From: Lucinisca nassula
Taxonomy: Eukaryota; Mollusca; Bivalvia; Lucinida; Lucinidae
Length of the DNA stretch: 64,000 bases
Assembly: GCA_963580285.1 (NCBI GenBank)
Contig: OY757010.1
Coordinates: 61,340,406 to 61,404,405, forward strand
Direction of reading: 5' to 3'
Shown piece after piece: positions 1 to 11,717 of this stretch. Position 1 is the stretch's first letter; each line of letters begins with the position of its first letter. Under the pieces are notes generated by a model. It did no database searches. It saw only the letters and a list, made by a program, of their open reading frames with translations, and was not told the DNA's origin. Made by a program: the position numbers and the translations under genes.

Positions 1-1149
1 TCTGAATGCCCGTTCAGTTGACTGTTTACAGCTCATGTAAACGGTTCAATCAGCGAAGTGTTACAGAATCTGGGTGGAAGAACAACTGGATGGGCGCCAT
101 TTTGAAAGCGCTTTCTACAGTTTTGAACAAAAATAGAAGAAACAAAGTGTTTCAGTGATAAAACAAGTAAAACGTTAGATTAAATAAAGCAAAACTTACA
201 TCCTAATCAATGGTCAAATCCATGTTTTCTTTTGTTTCGGCGTTGCATCCGACTCAAACGTCACGCATTCTGAACGTCTGTTGATATTTCTTAGACGCCA
301 TTACAATGACGTCATGAATAACGTCGCCGTGATTGAAACTTTCCCGCGTTTGAATACGGAACAATTTCACTGCAAAGCGGTATCTCGTATCTTGTACATA
401 AAGTAGTTCCAGCTGAAGGGATTTATTTCCCCGGCTAAGAGGAAATATTTCTTCTTAGCAAAAAGGAAAATACCAAGTTTATGTCTGGTAGAAATCATGG
501 TATTTCTCTGTAATGCATGTAATATATGGTGTTATTACACTCTCAGATGCGACGTCATATGATAAATGGCGTTATTACACTCTCAGACGCGACGTTATAT
601 GATAAATTGCAATATTTACATTCTCAGTGCATTTACAGAAAAATCCAATAGTTAACTATTGAGACGTAATGTTGTTCATACTTCAATAATTCAAATTCTC
701 CATCATCATGTACATTTCGAGCGATTTGATTGGTTGAAATAAAAGTTTTATACTTCGATAAATTCCATGAGCAAGTATCTCAGAACTAGTTTAGTAATAT
801 AACGTGACGTCAAAGAGCACGTTTAAAACTCGCGCATTACGTCATTGTATGAAGTCACGTCAACTTAGATTAAAAGATGGGAAACTTTTGAACATGTAAA
901 TGTTAGAAGACAAATAAACGGAATTCTAAGACTTGATGTTTGTTTTGTATCGGTTTCTTTCAAAGATGGTAGCTTCTAATTCCGCCGCCATTCTTACGAT
1001 TTCTAAAGAATTCCAAAAATGTTCCATTTTGGTGGCTTTTTGACATTTCGATGACAAAGATAGAGTTACAAGCAATGAATTATTATTTTTGTGTTGTTTT
1101 TTTTTCCGATGTGTAAGCTGCGGCAAGTCACTCCAGAACGAAGCCCTTC
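1..1149. other. No gene recognised
   Basis: AT-rich sequence with several CpG-containing ACGTCA/TGACGT words but no exon, RNA gene or complete mobile element that I can recognise. The short open frames at 926-1189 and 1091-1288 resemble no known family and the latter runs into a repeat. The only structure seen is the short tandem repeat listed separately. Confidence 0.6.
529..608. repeat. Two 40-bp tandem units
   Basis: Two near-identical 40-bp units (GTTATTACAC at 531 and 571) containing CTCAGAYGCGACGT; a decayed third unit follows to about 630. A related single unit sits at 12260-12300, so the motif belongs to a dispersed repeat. Confidence 0.75.
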
Positions 1150-1683
1150 GGGCCCATCGGAGTCTAACTGTTGGTTTTCTTTTGCTCAAGCATTACAGTG
1201 GTTTCTTGCTGTCGAGTCCTCACCGTTGTTTCATCTGTGTGGTTGTTTGATTATTTGTGTTCACGGAGATGTTGCACTGATGAGTTAGGACCCGAGGCCT
1301 TCATGCGGACTGAACAAATTATTTGTCTAAATCGCGACGGAAGTAGGGGCGAGAATTGTAGCCACGTAAAATCGATTTAAGCACCCCCACCCCCTCCCCC
1401 AGTGGAATTCGTTTCCGCTTACCGTTCCAAGGCGGTTCTTATGTCGCGGTTTATTTTTGTTATGGTTTGTCTTTGTGTGTTTTTGTCGCTTATATTATTT
1501 TATTTTGGATAGCCTATTGGTCATTTTGTAGGGAAAGTAACTGTCCTTTTGGCTTTCCACTTTTGATGTTTTCGTTAGGGTATGTTGTTTCATGTTTGTG
1601 TTTCTTTCCCTTTGGTGTCTCTGATGGGAGCTTTGGGTTGATTGTATCGATTCCTGATCATTGCCTCCACTTCTATTTTTCAG
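1150..1683 (+). repeat. R2 repeat, full-length copy
   Basis: First of about seven copies of a roughly 530-bp family starting GGGCCCATCGGAGTC, with an A/C-rich middle (CGATTTAAGC then C-run), and ending in a pyrimidine-rich tract plus TTTTCAG that looks like a 3' splice site. Other full copies are at 18908 and 39194; truncated ones at 30473, 34086 and 36836. No protein family recognised; open frames inside it (for example 1467-1793) are not conserved between copies. Confidence 0.7.
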
Positions 1684-2028
1684 GCACTTTTGTGAGTGAT
1701 TCGCAAGAGTTTACACATCGATGCAAGGGCTTCATGCTGAGTATGCGAGTGATTCGCCGGAGTTTACACAGCGATAAAATTCACAAAAAATGACAGTCAT
1801 TCCTATAACGAATACATTGACTCACGCGACGTCCGTGACGTCAAAATAAACAATGCATTTCTCTAACATGATTGGACGATAATGAAACATAATGGATGGA
1901 AAATGATGTAAAATAATAAAGGTAATTTATTTAACGTTCCCTGGAATATGAACAACATTGGGTCACGAGAGGTCGGGTTAAGTGGCCCGATGTACATGTA
2001 GTTCATACTTGAATGACATTAAATAAAT
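1684..2028. other. No gene recognised
   Basis: Unassigned AT-rich spacer between the R2 copy and a MITE. A short direct repeat (GTGAGTGATTCGC near 1693 and GCGAGTGATTCGC near 1745) is the only pattern seen. Confidence 0.5.
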
Positions 2029-2341
2029 CATTACGAAAACACGCCTATACAAATACATTGTAACCTTTATCGCCGAAAAAATGAAAGTTTTAAGATGAAA
2101 ATTTTGATGTTTATCTTATTTCTGCTCAAACTTTAGATTGTGGCTACTCGTTAGAGCCGCCTCGATGGGTACTCGTTAGAACCGCCTCCGCCTCATCGAG
2201 GCGGTTCTAACGAGTATCCACAATCTATATTTTAGAGCAAAAATAAGAGAAACAAAGTTTACCCCTGTAAACCCCAGTTTTACTAGTATATAAAAGTTGG
2301 GTTCAAGTGGGGTAGAATTATATAGGCGTGTTTTCGTGATG
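2029..2341. mobile_element. MITE family M1, complete copy with palindromic core
   Basis: Terminal inverted repeats CATTACGAAAACACGCC at the left and its complement (GGCGTGTTTTCGTGATG) at the right bound 313 bp without coding capacity. The centre (2135-2225) is a palindrome built on ACTCGTTAGAACCGCCTC; its left arm is partly duplicated. The same core recurs in at least eleven other places in the window inside related elements. Confidence 0.85.
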
Positions 2342-2809
2342 TACATTAATTTCTTAATTACATCATTTGTTGTTTTTCTACTCGAACACATAGTTATGTG
2401 TGCTCGTTTGAACCTACTTCGATGCGGCAGTTCTAACGAGCATCGACAATCTGTGTTTTGAAGAAAAGTCGAACATTTTCATGTCATACATGTATCACTG
2501 TGAGAATTTTCATCAGTAAAGGACCATTTCTACTGATTATTTTCTTTTGTTCGAATTGAGGTTTTACGTCCTTGTCTACACTATTTAGGTCATTTCTGAG
2601 ACGCTGCTCCCAATTTTGAGAGTCCTTTACCTCACATTTAGATGATATTACACCTCAAGCCCTGCCGCCCAAACAAACCAATAAGGTTAATATGCAGGGA
2701 CTGTCCGACTCGCACCACAGTCGTGCAAGCATTTTTGTAGGCTTTATTGTGCGCTGGCTCATTTTAAAAAAAAAGTGTATACTTGTATTTTATTGTCTGT
2801 GTCTCATTA

Positions 2810-2992
2810 AACGTTGGCATCATACAACACGCCTACATAAGTTTGACCCCCTTGAACCCCATTTATATATAGTAAAACTGGAGTTTACAGGGGTAATTCT
2901 TATTTTTTTTTATTTCAGTCTGCTCTAAAACATATTGTGGGTACTCGTTAGAACTGCCTCGATGAAGCGGTTCTAACGAGTACCCACTATAT
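2810..2992. mobile_element. MITE M1, truncated copy
   Basis: Left terminus degenerate (ACACGCCTACATAA), CCCC-rich arm and core palindrome 2937-2987 present; the right arm is missing after the core. Confidence 0.75.
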
Positions 2993-4037
2993 ATACTCGG
3001 TCAAAAAAGTAACTATACCAACTTCCGGGTGAATTCCAGTAGCTGTCCGGTAGCCATTCAGCTAAAAATGACTGTAAACATGCGAATCGGGCGTTTTGCT
3101 ACAAAATGCACAAATTTGCATTTGCCCATATTTTTCTGCTCAAGAGTTGTCTTGCAATATGTGCCTAGAAATGTTTTGCAAGGAATTTGGCATTGCGCAT
3201 GCGCAGATAATCACTTTGTGTCTGTGATGAAATACATGTCCAGTAAATATCGAAACTCACTTTACAGTTACAATATCGCATGATGTTGCACTGCAAACAA
3301 GGTTTTAATTTGTGAAATTCTCACGATTTTTCAATTAAAAATATAGCAATTTTCAAACTATTGATATTTCAATACCTGTCATTCAATTTTTGCAATTTCT
3401 TCAACAAAACGCTTTGTTGCCACCATTGCTGTTAACCATGAGGGAAAATAATGTAGAAAATTCGTGTAGCATGTAGTACTACCAATTGCGATTTTCTATA
3501 GAAAGCAGCATTTTGCACACACCTTCAAAGAAGTCTACACGTGATCGTCTGTTTCTCTTAGCAAATGGAACTAAAGTTCCAAATAAATCTTTTGTATGTA
3601 GACACACATGGTATCTAATAAAAGGTTACATGTACCAAATTTATTAAAACTTGTGCAAAGTGTTCATTTTATGGTGTTAAATACTGGCTTTTGTAATGAT
3701 TTATTCTGCGAAATTGTCACAGTGACCCCTTGGGTGTTTAAAACAATAGCCCAGGCTGGCGAGTTTACATAAACAAAAACAGTTTGGGATTTTGCATGGA
3801 AAAATGAGCCCTCTAACCAAAACAAAACAAATTCTGTATATTTTGCATTTGTAATAACTATGGTGACAGAAGATAATTTTGCGTATAGGAAATTGTTTGA
3901 CAGAGTATATATTTTGAGCAGAAATTAGACAAATGTCACAAATTTTCATCTTAAAATTTTGAAACATCCATTCTTAAAAATAGGGACTTTGGTCACAAGC
4001 AACTTTAGATACTGATGTGAAGGCTCATTATGAGCCA
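2993..4037. other. No gene recognised; MITE M1 scrap
   Basis: No exon or RNA gene recognised. A fragment of an M1 arm (TTTTGAGCAGAAAT... CATCTTAAAATTTT) lies at about 3905-3962. The open frames at 3029-3283 and 3701-3967 match nothing I know. Confidence 0.55.
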
Positions 4038-4334
4038 GGCCCCCGCCCATCGGAGCTTGAAGAAATAGATGGGCTGCACGATGCTTCCACGCAGAGCTGA
4101 AACCGACCGCAAACGAGTACTGGTAAACCACTAAGAGGATCTAAGCCTGCCCAGGCGAGGTGCGAGTTGGTCCGTCCATGCTTATAAACCCTATTGGTTT
4201 CATTGGGCGACAGGGCTTGAGATGTCATTATATCTCAATGTCAAGTAAAAGTCCCACAAAATTGGAAGCAACGTCTCCCAAATGACCTATACAGTGTTGA
4301 CGGGGACGTTAAATCTCAAATCAAACAAACAAAC
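4038..4334 (+). repeat. R1 SINE-like repeat, AAAC tail
   Basis: About 300 bp, beginning CCCCGCCCATCGGAGCTTG and ending GACGGGGACGTTAAA followed by (CAAA)n. This is the most abundant family here (about 18 copies). The orientation-specific simple-repeat tail and frequent 5' truncation are SINE/LINE-like. I see no convincing tRNA, 7SL or 5S head, so the class is inferred. This copy forms the left edge of the tandem duplication. Confidence 0.8.
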
Positions 4335-5180
4335 TCATTCTGAGCCGTCTCATAAGGAACTTCACTGAGCAATTACAAACCGCTATTCGTCACACATGTA
4401 CAACGCGTCTTTTCGCGAATGACAAAGGGGCCTGAAGCTACATGTACTTTTCAGTAACCATGTTTAAACGTTTAACCTATTTAATCATGCTTATTAATTT
4501 TTCCAACATCACGAAAACACGCCTTTATAATTTTGACCCCCCTCACCTAAACCCCCACTCATGGATTTACAATGTTTGCAAAGATAGGGATTGTCGTGAA
4601 CAGCAAGATAAGGGTTAATGTTCAAATGTCCAGCGACATGTAACAAGGTGAGAGGAATAACGCAAGTATTATGTTTGCATATCAGTGGGGACTTAAAACC
4701 TCGCACCAATTTGTCGGCCCTGTGTACATCACAAAAATAAGTCCGTGAAATGAAGTCTCCTGTAAACGCCGACTTGAACAGAGAAGAGAAAGTGGGGTTT
4801 GCATGAGTATTCGTCATTTTTTCTTATTCTAACAAGAAAAAAAAACAACATCAACATAGGTTTGTAGGTACTTCTTACGAGGGGGTTAATATGACAATTT
4901 GTCATTAGAAAAATGATATTTCACAACTATAAAAGAGAACATTACTGCATAGGAGTTTAACGACATGTCAGCCTTTGTGGATCATTTTGTGTCAGAAAAG
5001 AAAGAAGAGGCAGTAGATAAGATTAAAGTGAGGGACAGGAGGGAAACTGAGAGTGAACACAGTCCCCCTCTAACCTTACATGCAGCACCTAATGAAGAAG
5101 GATAGTCAATGTCATAAGGGGATGCTTACTTGTATCCCAGGACCAGTGCGTTTACTTAATCTAGGCAACTTGCAATTTCC

Positions 5181-5466
5181 GGTCCCGCCCATAGGGGCTT
5201 GAAGAAATATATGGGCTGCATGATGCTTCCACGCAGAGCTGAATCCGGCCCGCACACTAGTACTGGTAAACCGCTTAGAGGATCTAAGCCAGTCCAGAAA
5301 CCGCGGTGCGAGGTGGACCGTCCATGCTAATAAACCCTATTGGTTTCATTGGGCAACAGGGCTTGAGATGCCATTTCATCTCTATGTCGGGTAAAAGTCC
5401 CACAAAATTGGAAGCAACGTCTCCAAAATGACCTTTACAGTGTTGAAAGGAACGTTAAACCTCAAT
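5181..5466 (+). repeat. R1 copy in duplicated unit 1
   Basis: R1 body whose 3' end is altered (GTTGAAAGGAACGTTAAACC) and runs into the 520-bp unique block instead of an AAAC tail. Confidence 0.8.
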
Positions 5467-6016
5467 TCTTGCATAAATAACTATGCACATGGCTGTTTGA
5501 AGCAATTGTCAAAGGACCGAAAGCCGTGCTCAAACAGCAAAAACAATGTTCAAATCATGAAATTCGCTTGCTGTTTGAACACGGATTTTGAGCTTTTGAT
5601 ATCACACGACGGGCCTTGCTTTGTTTACCTTACGTTGAGCGATGTAACGTTATCGCCCTGAATCTAGCGTTTTAGGGTTCTATGATGAAGTCAGATGGTT
5701 GCTGCGTAACAACGTCATTGTAAACAACATTCTGAACTTGCCGCCATGTTGGTTCGCCGGTCGCATTTGAAGAGTTTATTTGGAGTTTATATGGAGCTTT
5801 TGGACGTTTTCGTCAAAATTTGCTGTCGGAATCGTAAGTTATGCAAGAACAGCGATCATCCATGGTTATTTCATTGCATTAACACATGCCGGATCCCTCG
5901 GAAGATATTTGAACATTCGGCCTGGCGGCCTCATGTTCAAACAGCTTCCTCGGGACCCGGGAAATGTTAATGCATGAAAAACCATGGTTGATCCCTATAA
6001 TCAAACAAACAAACAA
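5467..6016. repeat. Unique block of unit 1 with ~135-bp hairpin
   Basis: Between about 5856 and 5992 two arms starting CATCCATGGTT and GATCAACCATGG pair imperfectly across a GGCCTGGCGGCC centre, giving a long imperfect hairpin. A second small inverted motif (GCTGTTTGAA / CTGTTTGAACAC) lies at 5488-5585. The hairpin may be a foldback element inserted in R1. An identical block occurs at 7253-7802. Confidence 0.7.
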
Positions 6017-6122
6017 ATCATCTCGATGTCGGGTTAAAGTCCCACAAAATTGGAAGCAACGTCTCCAAAATGACCTATACAGTGTTGACGGGGGCGTCAA
6101 ACCTCAAATTAAACAAACAAAC
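6017..6122 (+). repeat. R1 3' fragment
   Basis: The last ~105 bp of R1 with its (CAAA)n tail, partly repeating the 3' part of the preceding R1 copy. It marks the junction between duplicated units 1 and 2. Confidence 0.75.
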
Positions 6123-6966
6123 TCATTGTGAGCCGTCTCATAAGGAACTTCACTGAGCAATTACAAACCGCTATTCGTCACACATGTACAACGCGTCTTT
6201 TCGCGAATGACAAAGGGGCCTGAAGCTACATGTACTTTTCAGTATCCATGTTTAAACGTTTAACCTATTTAATCATGCTTATTAATTTTTCCAACATCAC
6301 GAAAACACGCCTTTATAATTTTGACCCCCCTCACCTAAACCCCCACTCATGGGTTTACAATGTTTGCAAAGATAGGGATTGTCGTGAACAGATAGATAAG
6401 GGTTAATGTTCAAATGTCCAGCGACATGTAACAAGGTGAGAGGAATAACGCAAGTATTATGTTTGCATATCAGTGGGGACTTAAAACCTCGCACCAATTT
6501 GTCGGCCCTGTGTACATCACAAAAATAAGTCCGTGAAATGAAGTCTCCTGTAAACGCCGACTTGAACAGAGAAGAGAAAGTGGGGTTTGCATGAATATTC
6601 GTCATTTTTCTTATTCTAACAAGAAAAAAAACAACATCAACATAGGTTTGTAGGTACTTCTTACGAGGGGGTTAATATGACAATTTGTCATTAGAAAAAT
6701 GATATTTCACAACTATAAAAGAGAACATTACTGCATAGGAGTTTAACGACATGTCAGCCTTTGTGGATCATTTTGTGTCAGAAAAGAAAGAAGAGGCAGT
6801 AGATAAGATTAAAGTGAGGGACAGGAGGGAAACTGAGAGTGAACACAGTCCCCCTCTAACCTTACATGCAGCACCTAATGAAGAAGGATAGTCAATGTCA
6901 TAAGGGGATGCTTACTTGTAACCCAGGACCAGTGCGTTTACTTAATCTAGGCAACTTGCAATTTCC

Positions 6967-7252
6967 GGTCCCGCCCATAGGGGCTTGAAGAAATATATGG
7001 GCTGCATGATGCTTCCACGCAGAGCTGAATCCGGCCCGCACACTAGTACTGGTAAACCGCTTAGAGGATCTAAGCCAGTCCAGGAACCGCGGTGCGAGGT
7101 GGACCGTCCATGCTAATAAACCCTATTGGTTTCATTGGGCAACAGGGCTTGAGATGCCATTTCATCTCTATGTCGGGTAAAAGTCCCACAAAATTGGAAG
7201 CAACGTCTCCAAAATGACCTTTACAGTGTTGAAAGGAACGTTAAACCTCAAT
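6967..7252 (+). repeat. R1 copy in duplicated unit 2
   Basis: Counterpart of 5181-5466, offset 1786 bp, essentially identical. Confidence 0.8.
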
Positions 7253-7802
7253 TCTTGCATAAATAACTATGCACATGGCTGTTTGAAGCAATTGTCAAAG
7301 GACCGAAAGCCGTGCTCAAACAGCAAAAACAATGTTCAAATCATGAAATTCGCTTGCTGTTTGAACACGGATTTTGAGCTTTTGATATCACACGACGGGC
7401 CTTGCTTTGTTTACCTTACGTTGAGCGATGTAACGTTATCGCCCTGAATCTAGCGTTTTAGGGTTCTATGATGAAGTCAGATGGTTGCTGCGTAACAACG
7501 TCATTGTAAACAACATTCTGAACTTGCCGCCATGTTGGTTCGCCGGTCGCATTTGAAGAGTTTATTTGGAGTTTATATGGAGCTTTTGGACGTTTTCGTC
7601 AAAATTTGCTGTCGGAATCGTAAGTTATGCAAGAACAGCGATCATCCATGGTTATTTCATTGCATTAACACATGCCGGATCCCTCGGAAGATATTTGAAC
7701 ATTCGGCCTGGCGGCCTCATGTTCAAACAGCTTCCTCGGGACCCGGGAAATGTTAATGCATGAAAAACCATGGTTGATCCCTATAATCAAACAAACAAAC
7801 AA
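7253..7802. repeat. Unique hairpin block of unit 2
   Basis: Second copy of the block at 5467-6016, including the long imperfect hairpin at about 7642-7778. I saw no difference from the first copy. Confidence 0.75.
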
Positions 7803-7908
7803 ATCATCTCGATGTCGGGTTAAAGTCCCACAAAATTGGAAGCAACGTCTCCAAAATGACCTATACAGTGTTGACGGGGGCGTCAAACCTCAAATTAAAC
7901 AAACAAAC
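7803..7908 (+). repeat. R1 3' fragment, unit 2/3 junction
   Basis: Counterpart of 6017-6122, offset 1786 bp. Confidence 0.75.
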
Positions 7909-8749
7909 TCATTGTGAGCCGTCTCATAAGGAACTTCACTGAGCAATTACAAACCGCTATTCGTCACACATGTACAACGCGTCTTTTCGCGAATGACAAA
8001 GGGGCCTGAAGCTACATGTACTTTTCAGTATCCATGTTTAAACGTTTAACCTATTTAATCATGCTTATTAATTTTTCCAACATCACGAAAACACGCCTTT
8101 ATAATTTTGACCCCCCTCACCTAAACCCCCACTCATGGGTTTACAATGTTTGCAAAGATAGGGATTGTCGTGAACAGATAGATAAGGGTTAATGTTCAAA
8201 TGTCCAGCGACATGTAACAAGGTGAGAGGAAAAACGCAAGTATTATGTTTGCATATGGGGACTTAAAACCTCGCACCAATTTGTCGGCCCTGTGTACATC
8301 ACAAAAATAAGTCCGTGAAATGAAGTCTCCTGTAAACGCCGACTTGTACAGAGAAGAGAAAGTGGGGTTTGCATGAATATTCGTCATTTTTCTTATTCTA
8401 ACAAGAAAAAAAAACAACATCAACATAGGTTTGTAGGTACTTCTTACGAGGGGGTTAATATGACAATTTGTCATTAGAAAAATGATATTTCACAACTATA
8501 AAAGAGAACATTACTGCATAGGAGTTTAACGACATGTCAGCCTTTGTGGATCATTTTGTGTCAGAAAAGAAAGAAGAGGCAGTAGATAAGATTAAAGTGA
8601 GGGACAGGAGGGAAACGGAGAGTGAACACAGTCCCCCTCTAACCTTACATGCAGCACCTAATGAAGAAGGATAGTCAATGTCATAAGGGGATGCTTACTT
8701 GTATCCCAGGACCAGTGCGTTTACTTAATCTAGGCAACTTGCAATTTCC

Positions 8750-9058
8750 GGTCCCGCCCATAGGGGCTTGAAGAAATATATGGGCTGCATGATGCTTCCA
8801 CGCAGAGCTGAATCCGGCCCGCACACTAGTACTGGTAAACCGCTAAGAGGATCTAAGCCAGTCCAGGAACCGCGGTGCGAGGCGGACCGTCCATGCTAAT
8901 AAACCCTATTGGTTTCATTGGGCGACAGGGCTTGAGATGCCATTTCATCTCAATGTCGGGTAAAAACTAAAAGTCCCACAAAATTGGAAGCAACGTCTCC
9001 AAAATGACCGTTACAGTGTTGACGGGGACGTTAAACCTCAAATCAAACAAAAACAAAA
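8750..9058 (+). repeat. R1 copy closing the duplication
   Basis: Has the ordinary R1 3' end (GACGGGGACGTTAAACC plus AAAC tail). It departs from units 1 and 2 exactly where those enter the 520-bp block, so it looks like the ancestral arrangement. Confidence 0.8.
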
Positions 9059-9351
9059 ACTTGCAATTTCATTTAAAATCAAATTACGACTCCGTTTATA
9101 TGAATACTTTTATGCAAAAAGAAAAACTCTTTTGCACGGTGCCCTGAATAGTGAGTCCGTGTCTATAATAAATAAATAAATAAATAAATAAAGTAACGAT
9201 ACTGTTTGTCCAATTTTTTCTCGCTTATACCACCATTCTTGACATTTTAAAACATGCCCATGTGAGATAACGACTTTACATACTAATGCCTATGAGACCG
9301 AGATTCGCTAGTGGCGAAATTCGTCCTGCATCTACACCAATACGGGACAGC
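9059..9351. other. No gene; AAAT microsatellite
   Basis: Only an (AAAT)n run at about 9166-9192 stands out. Confidence 0.6.
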
Positions 9352-9633
9352 CATAACAATTACACATGAGTGCGACATGGTGCATTTTTTCACATCTCCA
9401 AAATGGCTACTTTTCTGATGAAAATCTGTGATAAGTTTCTTAATGACACTGCAAATAGGTTGTGGGTACTCGTTAGAACCGCCTCATTGAGGCGGTTCTA
9501 ACGAGTAACCACAACATATATGTCTTGGAGCACTCAGAAATAAGAAAAATAATGTATACCCCGTATACCCCAGTTTTCTCTATATAAAGTGGGGTTAAGG
9601 CTGTGTTCATTTCACGGACTTGTTCACGTGATG
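9352..9633. mobile_element. MITE M1b, full-length copy
   Basis: M1b subfamily: one end resembles CATTACGATAACACACCC (degenerate here), the other reads CGGACTTGTTCACGTGATG, both variants of CATYACG. The core palindrome at 9458-9515 has arms GTGGGTACTCGTTAGAACC and their complement around a TCATTGA centre. Confidence 0.8.
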
Positions 9634-10222
9634 CGAAATCTGTCCTACGTGACAGCTCACACGTGACTTTTGACGTCATGACGTTAACCTTGGCTTTCAA
9701 CGTTAGCGACGATAACTGGTGGAGCAGCAGTTTAGAAATGACTGACTGAACTGTTTTTAAGGTAACCGGGCGCTATAAGCACATAGGGGCTACACCAGCA
9801 GTTTAGAAATTCAAATATCTATAACTTCGCTATTTCTGTACAAAAACTTGAAGTGTTGATATGTTTTTTTCTTTCTTCTTCTTTCAGTCAAATAATTCGG
9901 TACAATTGTTTTCGACTTTGTCATTTTTTTATTTTGACTCTTTGTTACCAGATTTTATAAAGAAAAGCCCGAGGCCGGTCTCAGTACAGTATTATTCCGC
10001 ATATGACGACCACACCTTGTTGATCCGACGAAAGAGAGAGAATGGCCGAACTCCAAAAGCAGTCTTCAGGAAGAGAGGTTTCCGAATCCGTCGTGGGTAC
10101 ACACGAAAACGACTGCTTGATCACTAATCAAATGCGCGTGCGATTAATCCGCAGTGCTCTCAGATGGTAGTGAAAAGCGATTTCCGAAAAAAATTACTCA
10201 CGTTTGTTCTTTCAAATAGTCG
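9634..10222. other. No gene recognised
   Basis: An open frame at 9861-10127 (+) ends in a very basic stretch (RKRENGRTPKAVFRKRGF). It has a T-rich low-complexity start, no splice context I can support and no family I recognise, so I do not call it a gene. Confidence 0.5.
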
Positions 10223-10508
10223 ACCCCGCCCATTGGGGCTTGAAGAAATAAATGGGCTGCAGAGGTGAAGCCAACCGCACACGAGTATATACTGGTTCAC
10301 CACTTAGGGGATCTAAGCATGCCCAGGCAAAGCGGTGCGAGTCGGACCGTCCATGCTTATAAACCCTATAGGTTCCATTGGGCGACAGGGCTTGAGATGT
10401 CATTTCATCTCAATGTCGGGTAAAAGTCCCACGAAATTGGAAGCAACGTCTCCAAAATGACCTATATAGTGTTGACGGGGACGTTAAACATCAAATCAAA
10501 CAAACACA
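10223..10508 (+). repeat. R1 copy
   Basis: Complete from GACCCCGCCC to GTTGACGGGGACGTTAAA plus (CAAA)n tail, with a small internal deletion after ATGGGCTGCA. Confidence 0.8.
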
Positions 10509-10796
10509 TCTTATAAATAGACCTTAATCATGGATTGCAAACATTTACATTAAAAGCGCGTATAAATGCATTAAAAGCGCGTATAAATGCTAATTTTTAA
10601 ACAAAATGTCATTTGACCACTAGAAATAAATGAAGCGGTATATGGGAAAAGAACCCTTAAGAACACAGGAAAAAATGCCCTTCGCAGTTGTATGTTTCGA
10701 TCTTTGAAATATACGAATTCGTAAACTTGACACAATATTACTCGTCATTCTTTTTTTAGTTTTTGTTTAAGTTTAAAAGCCCTTCCAAGAGTAGTA
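10509..10796. other. No gene recognised
   Basis: A direct duplication of ATTAAAAGCGCGTATAAATG near 10550-10590 is the only pattern seen. Confidence 0.55.
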
Positions 10797-10972
10797 TTTT
10801 TGGGGTTGAGCCGGTCGTCAGATGTGGGCGACAGCCGGAGTACCCGGTGAAAACAACTTGACTTTCCGTTGCAAAACGTGCATGCGCTGCACATGTAGCT
10901 CGAGCGAGGCGCGAACCACAGCGGTAAAAGACCAAACGATTAAGAGTCAGAGTTCTTACACACAGGCCACGT
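10797..10972 (-). repeat. tRNA-Lys-derived SINE, second copy
   Basis: Read on the minus strand it gives the same order as the element at 12763: tRNA-like head with anticodon-loop motif GACTCTTAATC, B-box-like GGTTCGCGCCT, then the central motif CGGGTACTCCGG. The 3' tail is decayed. Its 5' end abuts the tail of an R1 copy at 10975. Confidence 0.75.
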
Positions 10973-10974
10973 TT

Positions 10975-11222
10975 TTTTTTATTTGCGGTTTAACGTCGCC
11001 GTCAACACTGTAAAGGTCATTTTGGAGACGTTGTTTCCAATTTTGTGGGACTTTTACCCAACATTGAGATGTAATGACATCTCAAGCCCTGCCGCCCAAT
11101 GAAACCAATAGGGTTTATAAGCATGGACAGTCCGACTCGTGCGCACCGCTTTGCCTGGGCAGGCGTGCATGGAAGCATCATGCAGCCCATATATTTCTTC
11201 AAGCCCCGATGGGCGGGGGTCG
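10975..11222 (-). repeat. R1 copy
   Basis: Reverse orientation; the T-rich tail adjoins the tRNA SINE. It lacks part of the middle (after GCCTGGGCAGGC). Confidence 0.75.
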
Positions 11223-11255
11223 CATAGGCCACGGTGGCTTGTCTAATATTGCATT

Positions 11256-11575
11256 TTGTTTTTGTTTGAATAGGGGGTTAACGTCCCCGTCAACACTATT
11301 TGGGTCATTTTGGAGACACTGCTTCCAATTTTGTGGGACTTTTACCCGACATTGAGATGAAATGACATCTCAAGCCATGTCGCCCAATGAAACTAAATGG
11401 CTTATATGCATTGGACGGTCTGACTCACATCATTTTGCCTGGACAGGCTCAGTTCTTCTAAGCGGTTTAGCAGTACTCTAGTGTAGTCAGTTTCTGCTCT
11501 GCGTGGAAGCACAATACAGTCCAATCTATTTCTCCAAGCCTCAATAGGCGGAAGTGAGTCTAATAGGCGGAAGTG
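11256..11575 (-). repeat. R1 copy
   Basis: Reverse orientation, diverged from its neighbour at 10975 (CTGGACAGGCTCAG in place of TGGGCAGGCTTAG). It runs into a short tandem repeat at its 5' edge. Confidence 0.75.
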
Positions 11576-11620
11576 AGTCTAATAGGCGGAAGTGAGCCTA
11601 ATAGGCGGAAGTGAGTCTAA
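11545..11620. repeat. 19-bp tandem repeat x 4
   Basis: Units of AATAGGCGGAAGTGAGTCT, derived from the 5' edge of the adjoining R1 copy (TCAATAGGCGGAAG). Confidence 0.85.
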
Positions 11621-11652
11621 TATTTTATGGAAACCCGTAAAAGGGGCATAGT

Positions 11653-11717
11653 CAAACAGTGTAGACCCTGATCAGACGCCGCATAATGCGGCGTCTGATC
11701 AGGGTCTACACTGTTTG
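11653..11717. repeat. Perfect 65-bp palindrome (M2 core)
   Basis: Arms start CAAACAGTGTAGACCCTGAT and end with the exact complement, single-base centre at 11685. Best copy of the M2 palindrome core; others carry different sequences in matched positions of both arms. Confidence 0.95.

Larger units (their letters stand above)
4335..9008. repeat. Tandem duplication, ~1.79-kb unit x 2.6
   Basis: The marker TCATT..TGAGCCGTCTCATAAG recurs at 4335, 6123 and 7909, giving units of 1788, 1786 and about 1100 bp that are almost identical. Each unit carries an M1-like fragment, an R1 copy and, in the first two, a 520-bp unique block with a long hairpin. R1 copies lie at both edges, so unequal exchange between R1 repeats is a simple explanation. 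The near identity implies recent origin or an assembly artefact. Open frames repeated in each unit follow from the duplication. Confidence 0.9.

Noticed and set aside
5428..7763. Pairs of identical small open frames at 5428/7214, 5746/7532 and 5780/7566
   Set aside because: Identical because of the tandem duplication; they lie in SINE-like and hairpin sequence and show no coding signature.
9861..10127. 88-residue basic open frame
   Set aside because: No family similarity and no splice context; kept only as a note because it is outside recognised repeats.
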